A stretch of 64,000 nucleotides of DNA from Sporomusa acidovorans (GTDB taxonomy: Bacteria; Bacillota; Negativicutes; Sporomusales; Sporomusaceae). A program made the translations under genes and the position numbers. Location: assembly GCF_900101845.1 (NCBI RefSeq), contig NZ_FNAM01000018.1:1-64000 (forward strand). The letters run 5' to 3'. The notes beneath the pieces were generated by a model. It saw nothing but the letters and a program-made list of their open reading frames with translations. It was not told where the DNA came from and searched no databases. Of this stretch, positions 30,395-38,861 are shown in pieces. The first letter of the stretch is position 1. Every line of letters starts with the position of its first letter.

Positions 30395-30475
30395 AACCAT
30401 TCATTTGGTTAAACTATAGAAATCCATACAAATGGTTTAGTTCCAGGACACCGTTAGATAATAAAAATGCCAAAA

Positions 30476-30512
30476 CAAATCACAATTGACTTAAAAAGTC
30501 AATTGTGATTTG
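30476..30512. terminator. Long terminator hairpin containing a TGACTT/AAGTCA dyad
   Basis: Near-perfect 17-base arms with a 3-base loop, ending the HAD-methyltransferase operon. The core TGACTTAAAAAGTCA (30487-30501) has the same half sites and spacing as the dyad at 56303-56317, so it could also be an activator site about 110 bases upstream of the sigma-54 promoter. Confidence 0.75.
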
Positions 30513-30537
30513 TTTATAGAAAAATTCCTTATTGGGC

Positions 30538-31164
30538 TTACCTTAATAACAAAGCCACTAATTCCTGCGGTGACCAAACAATAAAGTCGGCCCCCCCTGC
30601 GGCAAGCTGTTCCCTGCTATGCCAGCCCCACGTAACACCTACGGCTGTTGTTCCGGCTGCTTTGCCTTCCATCATATCGCCTTTAGTATCCCCTACATAA
30701 AATGCAGGCAAGCCGGGAAAACGTGCCCGTATCTTTTCAATTTTGCGGATCTTACTCTTTTCTTTTTCCGCACCAATTATTTCTTCGAAACAAGCCACAC
30801 CATGTTTTCGCATGACACTTTCAGTAGCAGCGGAAATGTTCGAGGTAATAATAAAGACTTTATTTTTTTTGGAAATTGCCCGCAATGCGTCGGCCATATT
30901 GGCAAATAAATGTAAACCCAGAAGATGTTTGCTTTGCCTGCGCTCATAGTCTTCAAGTATTTTGTCAATTATGGAGAGCGGTACCCCCTGTTGTTGTAAA
31001 GCCGCATAAACATTGTTTTCAAACAAGGTCAATACATCTTTTTGTGTTTTTATTCCATACAGGCCATTGTCCTGGCAAGCGCCAATATAACTTTCACAAA
31101 AAACTTCCAGAGAATCTACAATTACACCATCATAATCGAACATAACCAGCTTAGATGGCTTCAT
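30538..31164 (-). CDS. HAD-superfamily phosphatase
   Basis: A 208-residue HAD hydrolase of phosphoglycolate-phosphatase type: motif I FDYDGVIVDS, motif II TSN (VFIITSNISAA), motif III Lys near residue 135, and motif IV VGDTKGDMMEG. Substrate unknown. It is the last gene of the methyltransferase operon, 2 bases from the MtgA-like gene, together with an APH-type kinase at the operon start, so it could reverse or complement that kinase. Confidence 0.85.
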   Translation of the reverse strand: MKPSKLVMFDYDGVIVDSLEVFCESYIGACQDNGLYGIKTQKDVLTLFENNVYAALQQQGVPLSIIDKILEDYERRQSKHLLGLHLFANMADALRAISKKNKVFIITSNISAATESVMRKHGVACFEEIIGAEKEKSKIRKIEKIRARFPGLPAFYVGDTKGDMMEGKAAGTTAVGVTWGWHSREQLAAGGADFIVWSPQELVALLLR

Positions 31165-31166
31165 GA

Positions 31167-31964
31167 TTAAAACTCAAAAGCCCCTTTTCGGAAAGCCTTG
31201 AGGTATTTCACACAGAAATCATCGCTGCCCCGTAGTGTTTCTGCAGTGATAAGGCTGGCCATCATGGCTTTATCCAAGGGATTAATAATCAAGCCGTCCA
31301 GCCCTTTGGCAATTGCCATAACAGCAAACATCTGGTTCATAAATTTGCGGTTTGGCAAACCGAAGGAAATATTTGACAGGCCGCACATGGTATGGATACC
31401 TTTAAATGTCTTGGTTATCGCTTCAACCGTATTGAGAAACTCAATGCCAAAGGAGCTGTTGGTACCAATTGGCTGTACCAGCGGGTCCACATAGATATTA
31501 GTCATCGGCACATTATTTTTAATTAAAGAATTGACAAGTTTATCCGCAATCCGCATTCTCGCATCCATGGTTTCCGGCATTCCCTCATCGCTCATACAAA
31601 GTGCCACTACTTTTAAATCCGTGCCGGCGATGAGCGGCAACATCGCGTTATAACGTTCCTGCTCCAAAGAAATTGAATTAACCATGGCCGTACCCTCATG
31701 GATTTTCAGTGCCTGCTCAATACATTTAGGATCCGGACTGTCAATACAACAGGGGGCATCAACAACCTCCTGAACAATTTTTACCAGCCACTGCAGATAT
31801 TCTGCTTCCTTGCCGACAAAAATTCCGGCATTGACATCAATATAATGGGAACCGGCTTCAACCTCATCTTTTGCTATTTTTTGAATATAGCCGGCATCCT
31901 GCGCTTCAATCGCCGCTTTGATTGCCTTGCGGCTGGCATTGATCAATTCACCCACAACCAGCAT
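31167..31964 (-). CDS. Methylcobamide:tetrahydrofolate methyltransferase (MtgA-like)
   Basis: A 265-residue TIM-barrel pterin-binding methyltransferase of the AcsE/MtgA/MtvA group. Pterin-binding features include the N-terminal GELINASRKAI, the HYIDVNAG strand, IDSPDPKCIEQAL and MVNSISLE, and later MCGLSNISFGLPNR. It would transfer the methyl group from the corrinoid protein upstream to tetrahydrofolate, feeding the Wood-Ljungdahl methyl branch. It may also serve the Pyl-containing MttB, because no second such enzyme is visible. Confidence 0.9.
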   Translation of the reverse strand: MLVVGELINASRKAIKAAIEAQDAGYIQKIAKDEVEAGSHYIDVNAGIFVGKEAEYLQWLVKIVQEVVDAPCCIDSPDPKCIEQALKIHEGTAMVNSISLEQERYNAMLPLIAGTDLKVVALCMSDEGMPETMDARMRIADKLVNSLIKNNVPMTNIYVDPLVQPIGTNSSFGIEFLNTVEAITKTFKGIHTMCGLSNISFGLPNRKFMNQMFAVMAIAKGLDGLIINPLDKAMMASLITAETLRGSDDFCVKYLKAFRKGAFEF

Positions 31965-32006
31965 CTTTGTGCGCCTCCTTGATACGAAATATGATAAAAC
32001 TTACGA

Positions 32007-32627
32007 TCAACTATATTTGCGGGCTGCTTCCACAGCGGCCGGCGCATCTTCACAATAGGCATCAGCACCAATTTTCCGGGCAAACTCAGGTGTTACCGGT
32101 GCTCCCCCCACTAGCGTCTTAATGTTCAACTCCTTTGCCCGGATGGTTTTGACGACCTCTTCCATACCTGGCATCGTGGTCGTTAACAGGGCTGACATCG
32201 CAATAATACCGGCATTTTTCTCTTGGGCAGTTGCCAGGAATTTCTCCACATCTACATCCATACCTATGTCGAAAACCTCAAACCCGGCACCTTCCAGCAT
32301 CATAGCAACCAGATTCTTGCCAATATCATGCAAATCACCTTTGACCGTACCGATAACAACGGCACCTCTCGTTACCGTGTCCCCCTTAGCAAGGTGCGGC
32401 TTTAGCACATCCAGGCCTGCTTTCATTGCCTGAGCGGCCATCAGCATTTCCGGAACAAAAAGATCGCCGGCGGAAAAACGTTTGCCAACCTCATCCATCG
32501 CACCAATAAGACCCTGATTTAAAATTTGGGATACATCTGTGCCGGCGGCAATTTCTTTTTTTACCCCTTCGACAGCCAGATCTTCATCAAAATCAAGCAC
32601 CGCGTCAAATATGTTTTGTACACTCAT
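32007..32627 (-). CDS. Corrinoid protein (methyltransferase-associated)
   Basis: A 206-residue methyl carrier with helical cap and cobalamin Rossmann domain; DLHDIGKN supplies the lower His ligand, with SALLTTTMPGM and GGAPVTPEFA downstream. It lies directly downstream of the MttB-family gene (31 bases) and upstream of the MtgA-like gene, so the three form one methyl relay. Confidence 0.94.
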   Translation of the reverse strand: MSVQNIFDAVLDFDEDLAVEGVKKEIAAGTDVSQILNQGLIGAMDEVGKRFSAGDLFVPEMLMAAQAMKAGLDVLKPHLAKGDTVTRGAVVIGTVKGDLHDIGKNLVAMMLEGAGFEVFDIGMDVDVEKFLATAQEKNAGIIAMSALLTTTMPGMEEVVKTIRAKELNIKTLVGGAPVTPEFARKIGADAYCEDAPAAVEAARKYS

Positions 32628-32658
32628 TTTATTACCCCCTAATGAATTTTTTTGCTGA

Positions 32659-34101
32659 TTACAAGTACCATTTTGCGTCGCCAGCCACTAAATTAGGAAA
32701 ATGGCTGCGAATTTTCCGATCAAGTTCTGCTGAGAATCTGGCGGGATTTTCTTTACTAAGAATTCTGTCAGCTTCACGCATAGCCCGGGTCTGGTAATCT
32801 GTTCTGCCTTCGCTTTCCCAGCGGCCGCGCATATCGCGGTTGGCAATCTTCGGCAATACGGCGGTCTTACGCATATTTTTCACCGTATGCTTTTCGCTCA
32901 TATAGCTGCCACCAGGCCCAACTTTGGCGATTAAGTCAAGGCAAAGATTTTCTTCGCTGAATTCCATGCCCCGCTGTATCTGTTTAAGATTCATAGCAAT
33001 CTCGCTGTCGGTAACGGCCTTGCCAAAATCGAAAGCCATCAGGCTCCCCAATAAGCCTCCCATATTAAATAAGCTGCCCCCCGCAAGCAAAGCCGCGGTT
33101 GTATTCATACCTGTTTCATACCCGCTCTGCGCATCATTTACATGGGAATTTGTTAACCCAATATAGCCGCCTGACGGAACATGATAGTAATTTGCCATTT
33201 CGGTGTGTGCCATTTGCAGTATACCTGTTTCGATAGCACCGGGAGCATAATTGCCGGTACGCATATCGGCGACGGTAGATAAAACAGCATAGATCATCGG
33301 CGCGCCCGGGCGAATACTTTGAATTAGAGTGGATAAAGCCAGGAACTCGGCATTCCCCAAAGTTACCGTGCCTGTAAGACTCATCGGCGAGGTTAAGCCG
33401 GCATTAGGAACAACCGTGCCATAAACAGGCAATCCCTTTTCCACCAGATAAATAACTGCATCGGTGGAGTTTATATCCATCGTCAGCGGAGAAACCATCG
33501 GACAATAATGATGATTAATAAACGGCCGTTCCAAATAGGCTTCCTCGCTGCCGGCAATAAGCGCCCCTAATTCGAGCACTTGCTCCAAATCCTTGATATT
33601 GGGAGTGTTACTGCGTACAGGTTTTTTACAGTTCTTCAGCGCGGGATAAAACCGTGAAAGGCTAAACTGCCCTGCCGGAGCATCTTCGGCCAGTGTCGAA
33701 ATGGAAAAAACATCAAAACCCGGAAGCTCATTAATCAAATAGGCAATGTTGGCAATATCTATGGAAGTGGCCCGCCGCTCCTCACCGGTTTTGGGATCAA
33801 TGATATTGGGGGCTGAACTGCCTGTCACCACAACGGGGCCGTCTTGGGGCAGAACTTTATCAAACGCCGGATCTTGTCCCAAAAAGGTATATGTCGGCAC
33901 AAATGACTGTCTGGCCTTTTCCACAACCTGAGCAGGAAATTTGACAATGCCGCTTTCTGTATCTACTTTACAGCCCGCTTGGCCATAAATGGCCCGCGCT
34001 TGGGCGTTATGAACCAAAATTCCGACATTTTCCAATAACTCTAGTGATGCCTCATGAATACGCTTCACCTGATCATCGGTAAAAAATCTGTAAAATTGCA
34101 T
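32659..34101 (-). CDS. MttB-family methyltransferase without pyrrolysine (MtgB-like)
   Basis: A 480-residue TIM-barrel member of the trimethylamine methyltransferase superfamily. At the position of pyrrolysine in MttB (after SGG) this protein has Tyr (VPSGGYIGLTNS), so it is a non-Pyl member like the D. hafniense glycine-betaine enzyme MtgB. Substrate is therefore likely a quaternary amine such as glycine betaine, carnitine or proline betaine. Start ATG 34101 has GGAGGG 7 bases upstream. Confidence 0.9.
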   Translation of the reverse strand: MQFYRFFTDDQVKRIHEASLELLENVGILVHNAQARAIYGQAGCKVDTESGIVKFPAQVVEKARQSFVPTYTFLGQDPAFDKVLPQDGPVVVTGSSAPNIIDPKTGEERRATSIDIANIAYLINELPGFDVFSISTLAEDAPAGQFSLSRFYPALKNCKKPVRSNTPNIKDLEQVLELGALIAGSEEAYLERPFINHHYCPMVSPLTMDINSTDAVIYLVEKGLPVYGTVVPNAGLTSPMSLTGTVTLGNAEFLALSTLIQSIRPGAPMIYAVLSTVADMRTGNYAPGAIETGILQMAHTEMANYYHVPSGGYIGLTNSHVNDAQSGYETGMNTTAALLAGGSLFNMGGLLGSLMAFDFGKAVTDSEIAMNLKQIQRGMEFSEENLCLDLIAKVGPGGSYMSEKHTVKNMRKTAVLPKIANRDMRGRWESEGRTDYQTRAMREADRILSKENPARFSAELDRKIRSHFPNLVAGDAKWYL

Positions 34102-34149
34102 TGCATATCCCTCCAATTATTTTTTGCAGATGATTGTACCTTTTCCCGG

Positions 34150-35343
34150 CTATACGTTTTGAATCATTTTACCAATCTCTGCTTTATGGCTTTCAATCCA
34201 CTTCATCAACCGCACATTATGCGACAAATAGGCAATATACTCATATTCATTCAAATCAGATCCCTGGTAATAGGCGGTGATATCCCAGTTTAGTAAATAG
34301 ACATTAGCAGCCGCCATCATTGTCGGAAAGTATTCTTTTTCCATGCCAGTCAAGGGGGGAAGTCCACCCAGTATTTTTAATTTTTGCTGGTACGCTTCAA
34401 GGAATATGGCGCATTTATCAAGGCGCAGCACACCATCTGTTTCACCATCCCAGGAACTGCAGAAATAAGCAATTGCCAAACAAACATCAAATAACCTGAT
34501 ATCTATCTTCGACCAGTCAAAATCAAAAATACCAACCGCCTTGTTATTTAAATATTTTAAATTACCAGGATGAAAATCGTTATGGCAGGGGTTCAATGGC
34601 ATTTGACGCCAAATGCTTTCCGGTATTTGCGAAGATTCAACGACCGCAAGAATTGCATCAATATTTTTTAAATAGTATTTATGGTACTTGGTATCCAGTT
34701 CTCTTGCGGCAAATTCTTTAAAAACAGGCACGCGTGTCGGCAGAAATTCCATAATTTTAGGTTCCATTCTTTCCAGGCCTTCCGGATCAAAATGACGCGT
34801 CGAATTGTGCACCAGTGCCAGTACTTCCGCCGAACTCGCATACTCAGCATCATTACAATTGGGATTATCCCATGTATATTTGTCTTCGCCTTGCAAATAT
34901 TCGTAAATTGCATAATACTCGGTTACTTCACGTTGAACTTTGATGTATGTCTTATTATTTTTAGTGCGAATCAAGCCGGCAGCCATATACAGACCGTTTA
35001 TGATCGAAAAGTCGATAAGTTTATGCTCAAAGAGAATTTCTTTTTCTGTTATGTCGCTCTTATACTTTCGTACAAAATATTCTTTCTGTACACCGTCTTT
35101 CAAAGTATAAATGCCAAAGCTTCTATTTACATAGCCGCCAAATATTTCATATACTTCGGTTACTTCCCCTATATCGTAGCTCTTTTCTATTGCCTCTGTG
35201 ATTTGTGTACGGAGCAGTGCCATTTCCATGGAATCATAAATATTGGCGGAGATTGACTTTAGCGTTTGACTTTGCGAAAATAGCCCTGCCATCTTTTCCA
35301 AGCCCATTCCTTCAAAATGCAACATCCGGTCTGTATTCATCAT
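34150..35343 (-). CDS. APH/choline-kinase-type phosphotransferase
   Basis: A 397-residue kinase-fold protein of the aminoglycoside phosphotransferase/homoserine kinase group. Catalytic loop CHNDFHPGNL (HxDxxxxN) and metal motif IFDFDWSKID are intact; FGGYVNRSFGIY is the nucleotide-binding loop. The start at 35343 follows AGGAGGAGAGA. It is the first gene of the methyltransferase operon, so its substrate may be a methylated amino alcohol, but this is inference. Confidence 0.82.
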   Translation of the reverse strand: MMNTDRMLHFEGMGLEKMAGLFSQSQTLKSISANIYDSMEMALLRTQITEAIEKSYDIGEVTEVYEIFGGYVNRSFGIYTLKDGVQKEYFVRKYKSDITEKEILFEHKLIDFSIINGLYMAAGLIRTKNNKTYIKVQREVTEYYAIYEYLQGEDKYTWDNPNCNDAEYASSAEVLALVHNSTRHFDPEGLERMEPKIMEFLPTRVPVFKEFAARELDTKYHKYYLKNIDAILAVVESSQIPESIWRQMPLNPCHNDFHPGNLKYLNNKAVGIFDFDWSKIDIRLFDVCLAIAYFCSSWDGETDGVLRLDKCAIFLEAYQQKLKILGGLPPLTGMEKEYFPTMMAAANVYLLNWDITAYYQGSDLNEYEYIAYLSHNVRLMKWIESHKAEIGKMIQNV

Positions 35344-35752
35344 TCTCTCCTCCTCAAATTCGGATTTACTTTGCATGCGTCAAAACCCTGTCTCCGGCCG
35401 CGAATTTAACCGTGAAAAACCATCCGAAACCTCATCACCGGACTCTCCCCCTCGTTTTTTAAAAATTTCAAATTATCTTTCGAAAAAATTATAGCACACA
35501 TCATTTGCCAATAAATTACTTCATTCCTGTACCTTTTAGCGCAAAACAAGCCATATAACATCTTTTTCAGAAAGTTCAAACCATCACTTGTATCTCCTCC
35601 AGAATTAGTTACTAGCGCAACCAATTCCGGAGGACTCTTCCCCTAAACTCTTTATATATCTTTTTAATCGCTATTTGTAGTTTTCTGCTTTTTGTATTAA
35701 AATGGTATATATAGTTTATACTATTTTTTTAGTTAATTAGGAGGCAGTTTTA
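35344..35752. other. Divergent intergenic region with a long hairpin
   Basis: Spacer of 409 bases between the kinase gene and the PHP gene. A 40-base hairpin at 35595-35634 pairs TCCTCC/GGAGGA and GAATT/AATTC. No sigma-54 promoter was found. A TATACT-type -10 box lies near 35718-35723 for the plus-strand pair. No cobalamin riboswitch was recognised. Confidence 0.5.
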
Positions 35753-36520
35753 TTGTTATTTGACACTCATGTGCATACCTGTTTTTCCAATGATTCAAAC
35801 ATGCCGATCGATGCGGCTCTCAAGCGGGCAGCCGAATTAGGGCTGGGCATTATTATTACCGAACACATGGATATGGCGCACCCCAAACCGGACGTGGCCT
35901 TTGATGTCAACCAATATTTTAAGGAATATGCAAAGTATCGAAATGAAAAGGTGCTTCTGGGAATCGAATTAGGCATGCGGGCCGAATGCTTACAGGCTAA
36001 TTGCGATATTGTTACTAACCAGCACTTTGATTATGTAATTGGTTCTATTCACTTTGTTGATAATATAGAAATTTATCAGGAAGAATATTTTCAGGCCCGT
36101 ACCAAGCAGGAAACATACAACCGGTATTTCGAATCCATGCTGGATTGTCTGAAGAGTTATGATTTTATCGACAGCCTGGGGCATATTGATTATATCTCCC
36201 GTTATGCCCGGTATAGCAACCCGGAACTTTACTATTATGAATTCAGTGATCGGATTGATGAAATACTTAAGCTTGCCGCCCGTAAGGAAAAAGCCCTGGA
36301 AATCAATACCCGCCGTCTGGGAAACCCCGATACAGCAGCCAATCTGCTGCCCATTTATAAACGGTTTAAGGAATTGGGCGGGCAGATGGTTACTATCGGG
36401 TCTGATGCTCATAAACCGGAAAGCATCGGTAATCATTTGTCGATAGCACACGCTATGGCCGATGCTTGTAACCTGAAAGTCGTCTATTTTAAGCAACGTA
36501 AACCTGAATGGGGGAAGTAG
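35753..36520 (+). CDS. PHP-domain phosphatase (HisJ/histidinol-phosphatase-like)
   Basis: A 255-residue PHP-fold metal phosphoesterase. Metal motifs DTHVHTCFSNDS, EHMD, GIELGMR, GSIHFVD, GHIDYISRY and GSDAHKPESIG are all present. The start is TTG 35753 with AGGAGG 8 bases upstream. Family members include histidinol phosphatase, but no his genes are near, so the true substrate is open. Followed 4 bases later by a VOC protein gene. Confidence 0.85.
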   Translation: MLFDTHVHTCFSNDSNMPIDAALKRAAELGLGIIITEHMDMAHPKPDVAFDVNQYFKEYAKYRNEKVLLGIELGMRAECLQANCDIVTNQHFDYVIGSIHFVDNIEIYQEEYFQARTKQETYNRYFESMLDCLKSYDFIDSLGHIDYISRYARYSNPELYYYEFSDRIDEILKLAARKEKALEINTRRLGNPDTAANLLPIYKRFKELGGQMVTIGSDAHKPESIGNHLSIAHAMADACNLKVVYFKQRKPEWGK

Positions 36521-36524
36521 CTTT

Positions 36525-36932
36525 ATGAAAATTAAACGGATTGATACGACCATAAGTACCGACAAACTAAGTGAATCAAAAGACTTTTATATCCGCCACT
36601 TTAACTTTACCTTGGTTTATGAAAGTGACTGGTATATTGAACTTATTGCTCCCGGCCTGCCGGCCGGCGTTAGCTTTACGAAAACCCAGCGTGATGCAGG
36701 CGAATTTTTCAATGGGTCCGGCATTATTATTTCTTTGGAAGTTGATGATGTTGACGCAGAATATCACCGCTTAAAAGAAACCGGCGTTGAAATCTGTCAG
36801 GAAATTGTGGATAAACCCTGGGGTGAGCGCAGTTTTGTTGTCAATGACCCCAATGGCGTACATATCTACATTTACAAGTCCATTCCGCCAACACCCGAAT
36901 ATCAGGTGGTTTATGATTCATTTAAAAATTAA
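36525..36932 (+). CDS. VOC/glyoxalase-family protein
   Basis: A 135-residue vicinal-oxygen-chelate protein with the beta-alpha-beta-beta-beta fold pattern (KESDFYIRHFNF-like strand/helix, then FVVNDPNGVHIYIYKS at the metal-binding strand). Start ATG 36525 closely follows the PHP gene, so they are co-transcribed. Function not assignable; VOC proteins include dioxygenases, glyoxalases and resistance proteins. Confidence 0.8.
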   Translation: MKIKRIDTTISTDKLSESKDFYIRHFNFTLVYESDWYIELIAPGLPAGVSFTKTQRDAGEFFNGSGIIISLEVDDVDAEYHRLKETGVEICQEIVDKPWGERSFVVNDPNGVHIYIYKSIPPTPEYQVVYDSFKN

Positions 36933-36938
36933 ATGTAA

Positions 36939-36979
36939 GAAACCCGTTTTCACGCTGCAAGGCAGAAAACGGGTTTTTG
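36939..36979. terminator. Terminator between VOC gene and eut operon end
   Basis: Arms AAACCCGTTTTC / GAAAACGGGTTT with a 12-base loop and a T run on the plus strand; the genes converge here, so it can serve both. Confidence 0.85.
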
Positions 36980-37026
36980 TTTACTAAAATTGTTTATCAA
37001 CTCAAGCGAACCATCCTCTCTTCCCG

Positions 37027-37419
37027 TTATAGGGCGATAGACTTTTTCAACACTTGCGCCAAAATGCCATGTACAGTGTGCACCAGTTTATCAGGGCGAA
37101 CAGGTTTTAACATATATTCCTCCACCCCTATTTGCGTCGCTGCTTTTCGATAGTCGGCATTATCTGCTGCAGTCAGCATCATTATTTTCACATTGGGTAA
37201 TTTTTTACGTATTCGCCTTGCTGCATCCAAACCGCTCATTTTCGGCATCTGAATGTCCATAAGAATAATGTCCGGTTGTACTAAAGCGGCAGCCTGTACA
37301 GCCAGTACACCGTCACCGGCTTCACCCACCACCGTTATTTGGGGACAATGCCTGTCGAGAATAAAACGGACAGCCTGCCGTTCCAAGGGCTCATCATCAA
37401 CAATCAGCAATTTATACAT
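37027..37419 (-). CDS. Stand-alone response-regulator receiver protein
   Basis: A ~130-residue CheY-like receiver with no output domain. Phospho-acceptor Asp in IILMDIQMPKMSG, acidic pair VDDEP, Thr/Ala in LTAAD and Lys in YMLKPV are all present. It has no ANTAR domain, so it is not EutV. Start MYKLLIVDD has AAAGGAG upstream. Last gene of the eut operon; partner kinase and target unknown. Confidence 0.88.
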   Translation of the reverse strand: MYKLLIVDDEPLERQAVRFILDRHCPQITVVGEAGDGVLAVQAAALVQPDIILMDIQMPKMSGLDAARRIRKKLPNVKIMMLTAADNADYRKAATQIGVEEYMLKPVRPDKLVHTVHGILAQVLKKSIAL

Positions 37420-37472
37420 TCGCCACAGCTCCTTTACATGCATAGCGTAAAATCCCGCTGCTCCAAACTACT

Positions 37473-37922
37473 TTAGTTTGACAGATTTGTCAGACGGGAC
37501 ATGTGTAATGCCAGCTCCTCTATACCGATCCCTTCTTGCGCCGACACAAGGTAAATCGGGCCAACAATGCCAGCTTTTCGCAAGTGGGCTTCGGCAAGTT
37601 TTGGATTGGCTTCCGGATGATCAATTTTTGAAATAATGCCAATCACCGGCTTGCGAAATGCCAAGGCAAACTTAGGAGGATACGGGCAATTGCCGCGGGT
37701 TGCATCATGCAAGGCCCATACTTCGGCCGCTCCCATGCCGGCATTAATCAATACATGATAGTGACGGGGGATTTCCAGATATTCCCCCGGACAGTCAATA
37801 AAAATGCTGGAAAAATCCATGGCCTGTGTTTTCAAATAAACCAGCGACTGGTTTAACAATTTTTGTTTCAATGTTGTTTTGCCGGCGCCGATACCGCCAA
37901 TCAGTAAAATTTTTTTCTTCAT
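37473..37922 (-). CDS. eutP: EutP/PduV-type small GTPase-like protein
   Basis: A 149-residue P-loop protein with Walker A GGIGAGKTT and the DCPGEYLEIPRHYHVL motif. EutP of Gram-negatives has acetate kinase activity; here it may help form ATP from acetyl phosphate. It sits 2 bases from eutS. Confidence 0.93.
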   Translation of the reverse strand: MKKKILLIGGIGAGKTTLKQKLLNQSLVYLKTQAMDFSSIFIDCPGEYLEIPRHYHVLINAGMGAAEVWALHDATRGNCPYPPKFALAFRKPVIGIISKIDHPEANPKLAEAHLRKAGIVGPIYLVSAQEGIGIEELALHMSRLTNLSN

Positions 37923-37924
37923 CG

Positions 37925-38269
37925 TTAACTCCGCGTCACTTCCGCTGCTGAAAATCCTAATATTGTAACAAGTGTCTCAACGGCTGCCCGAATGGCCGCT
38001 TCGACATCGGCAATATTGCCGGTAATGACAAGCGAACCAGTAAACCGGTCGACAAAGCCGATTTCTATATCGCCGGATTTAGCCGCCGAATCGGCAGCGA
38101 TAATCGCCGCTTCACTGGGAGTAATTGTCATAATGCCCAATGCCCCGTTGCCGTCAATTCCTAACCGTTCGTGCAAATTTCCCTGCGGGTTGGGTATGAT
38201 ATGAGCCATTGTCACTTGTTTGCCTGGGACATATTCCTGAATCATACGCTGTTTTTGTACTGCGGTCAT
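37925..38269 (-). CDS. eutS: BMC shell protein EutS (hexameric BMC-H, bent type)
   Basis: A 114-residue single BMC-domain protein of the circularly permuted EutS/PduU type: VPGKQVTMAHIIPNP at the N-terminus, LGIMTITPSEAAIIAAD and GDIEIGFVDRFTGSLVITGNIADVEAA. Forms hexamer tiles in the shell. It lies between pduT and eutP. Confidence 0.95.
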   Translation of the reverse strand: MTAVQKQRMIQEYVPGKQVTMAHIIPNPQGNLHERLGIDGNGALGIMTITPSEAAIIAADSAAKSGDIEIGFVDRFTGSLVITGNIADVEAAIRAAVETLVTILGFSAAEVTRS

Positions 38270-38312
38270 TTCTTCACCAGCCTTTCCGCCGATAGGTCCA
38301 GTGGTTTAGAGC

Positions 38313-38861
38313 CTATTTCAGACTGTCAATGACTTGTTGATGAGGACGGGGAATCACAACTTTGTACACCAGCATCCCTTTATCTGCCGCCAACTCACTC
38401 CCGGCAGCGACAGCCGCTTTAACGGCAGCCACATCGCCTGTCAGTACGCTGTAGCATTTGCCGCCGATACCAAAAGCCATATGCAGACGGACAGGCGTCA
38501 CCGCCGCCGTTTTCACAGCCAAATCGGCCGCTTCAATTGCCGTCGCCACTGTATAGGTTTCTATCACGCCAATAGCCCGTACACCGCTCAAATCATTGCC
38601 GCCCCCAATAGCCGGCAGGATGGAAGGATGAACATTAGGAATAATGAAATGGTCAACTGCATGCTGGGCTCCCATATCAACGCCGGCATTGACCGACTGC
38701 CGGACAGCCGAGACATCGCCGCTGACCAGCACCATATACTTGCCAGGGCAAAGGTGTTTGGCGATCAGCAACGTGACGTCGGCAATTTTCGCCATAGCGT
38801 CTGAAGCTTCTATTCCTTTGGCAATACTGGTAAACTCAACAATACCAATTGCATTAATCAT
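38313..38861 (-). CDS. pduT: BMC shell protein PduT (tandem BMC-T, Fe-S type)
   Basis: A 182-residue tandem-BMC protein clearly of PduT type, with the conserved Cys38 in HLCPGKYM that in Salmonella PduT coordinates a [4Fe-4S] cluster at the trimer pore. HMAFGIGGKCYSVLTGD in repeat 2 matches PduT. It ends in UAG. It overlaps pduS by 4 bases, so an electron route from inside the shell to PduS is likely. Confidence 0.95.
   Translation of the reverse strand: MINAIGIVEFTSIAKGIEASDAMAKIADVTLLIAKHLCPGKYMVLVSGDVSAVRQSVNAGVDMGAQHAVDHFIIPNVHPSILPAIGGGNDLSGVRAIGVIETYTVATAIEAADLAVKTAAVTPVRLHMAFGIGGKCYSVLTGDVAAVKAAVAAGSELAADKGMLVYKVVIPRPHQQVIDSLK

Larger units (their letters stand above)
30081..30537. 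other. Intergenic region, PocR/AraC gene to HAD gene
   Basis: About 450 bases. It holds the sigma-54 promoter at 30377-30394, dyads upstream of it, and a long terminator at 30476-30512. The ~285 bases between promoter and gene contain no ORF or recognised riboswitch. Confidence 0.5.

Noticed and set aside
35461-35600. Sigma-54 promoter for the kinase-MttB operon
   Set aside because: TGGCTTGTTTTGC near 35540 has 8 and not 10 bases between GG and GC, which sigma-54 does not tolerate.
35406-35624. A 72-residue minus-strand ORF upstream of the kinase gene
   Set aside because: Its start lacks a ribosome site in frame; the nearby GGAGGA belongs to a hairpin, and the sequence has no recognised family.
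35344-35752. Cobalamin riboswitch before the methyltransferase operon
   Set aside because: I found no B12-box-like conserved stretch; only a simple hairpin is visible.
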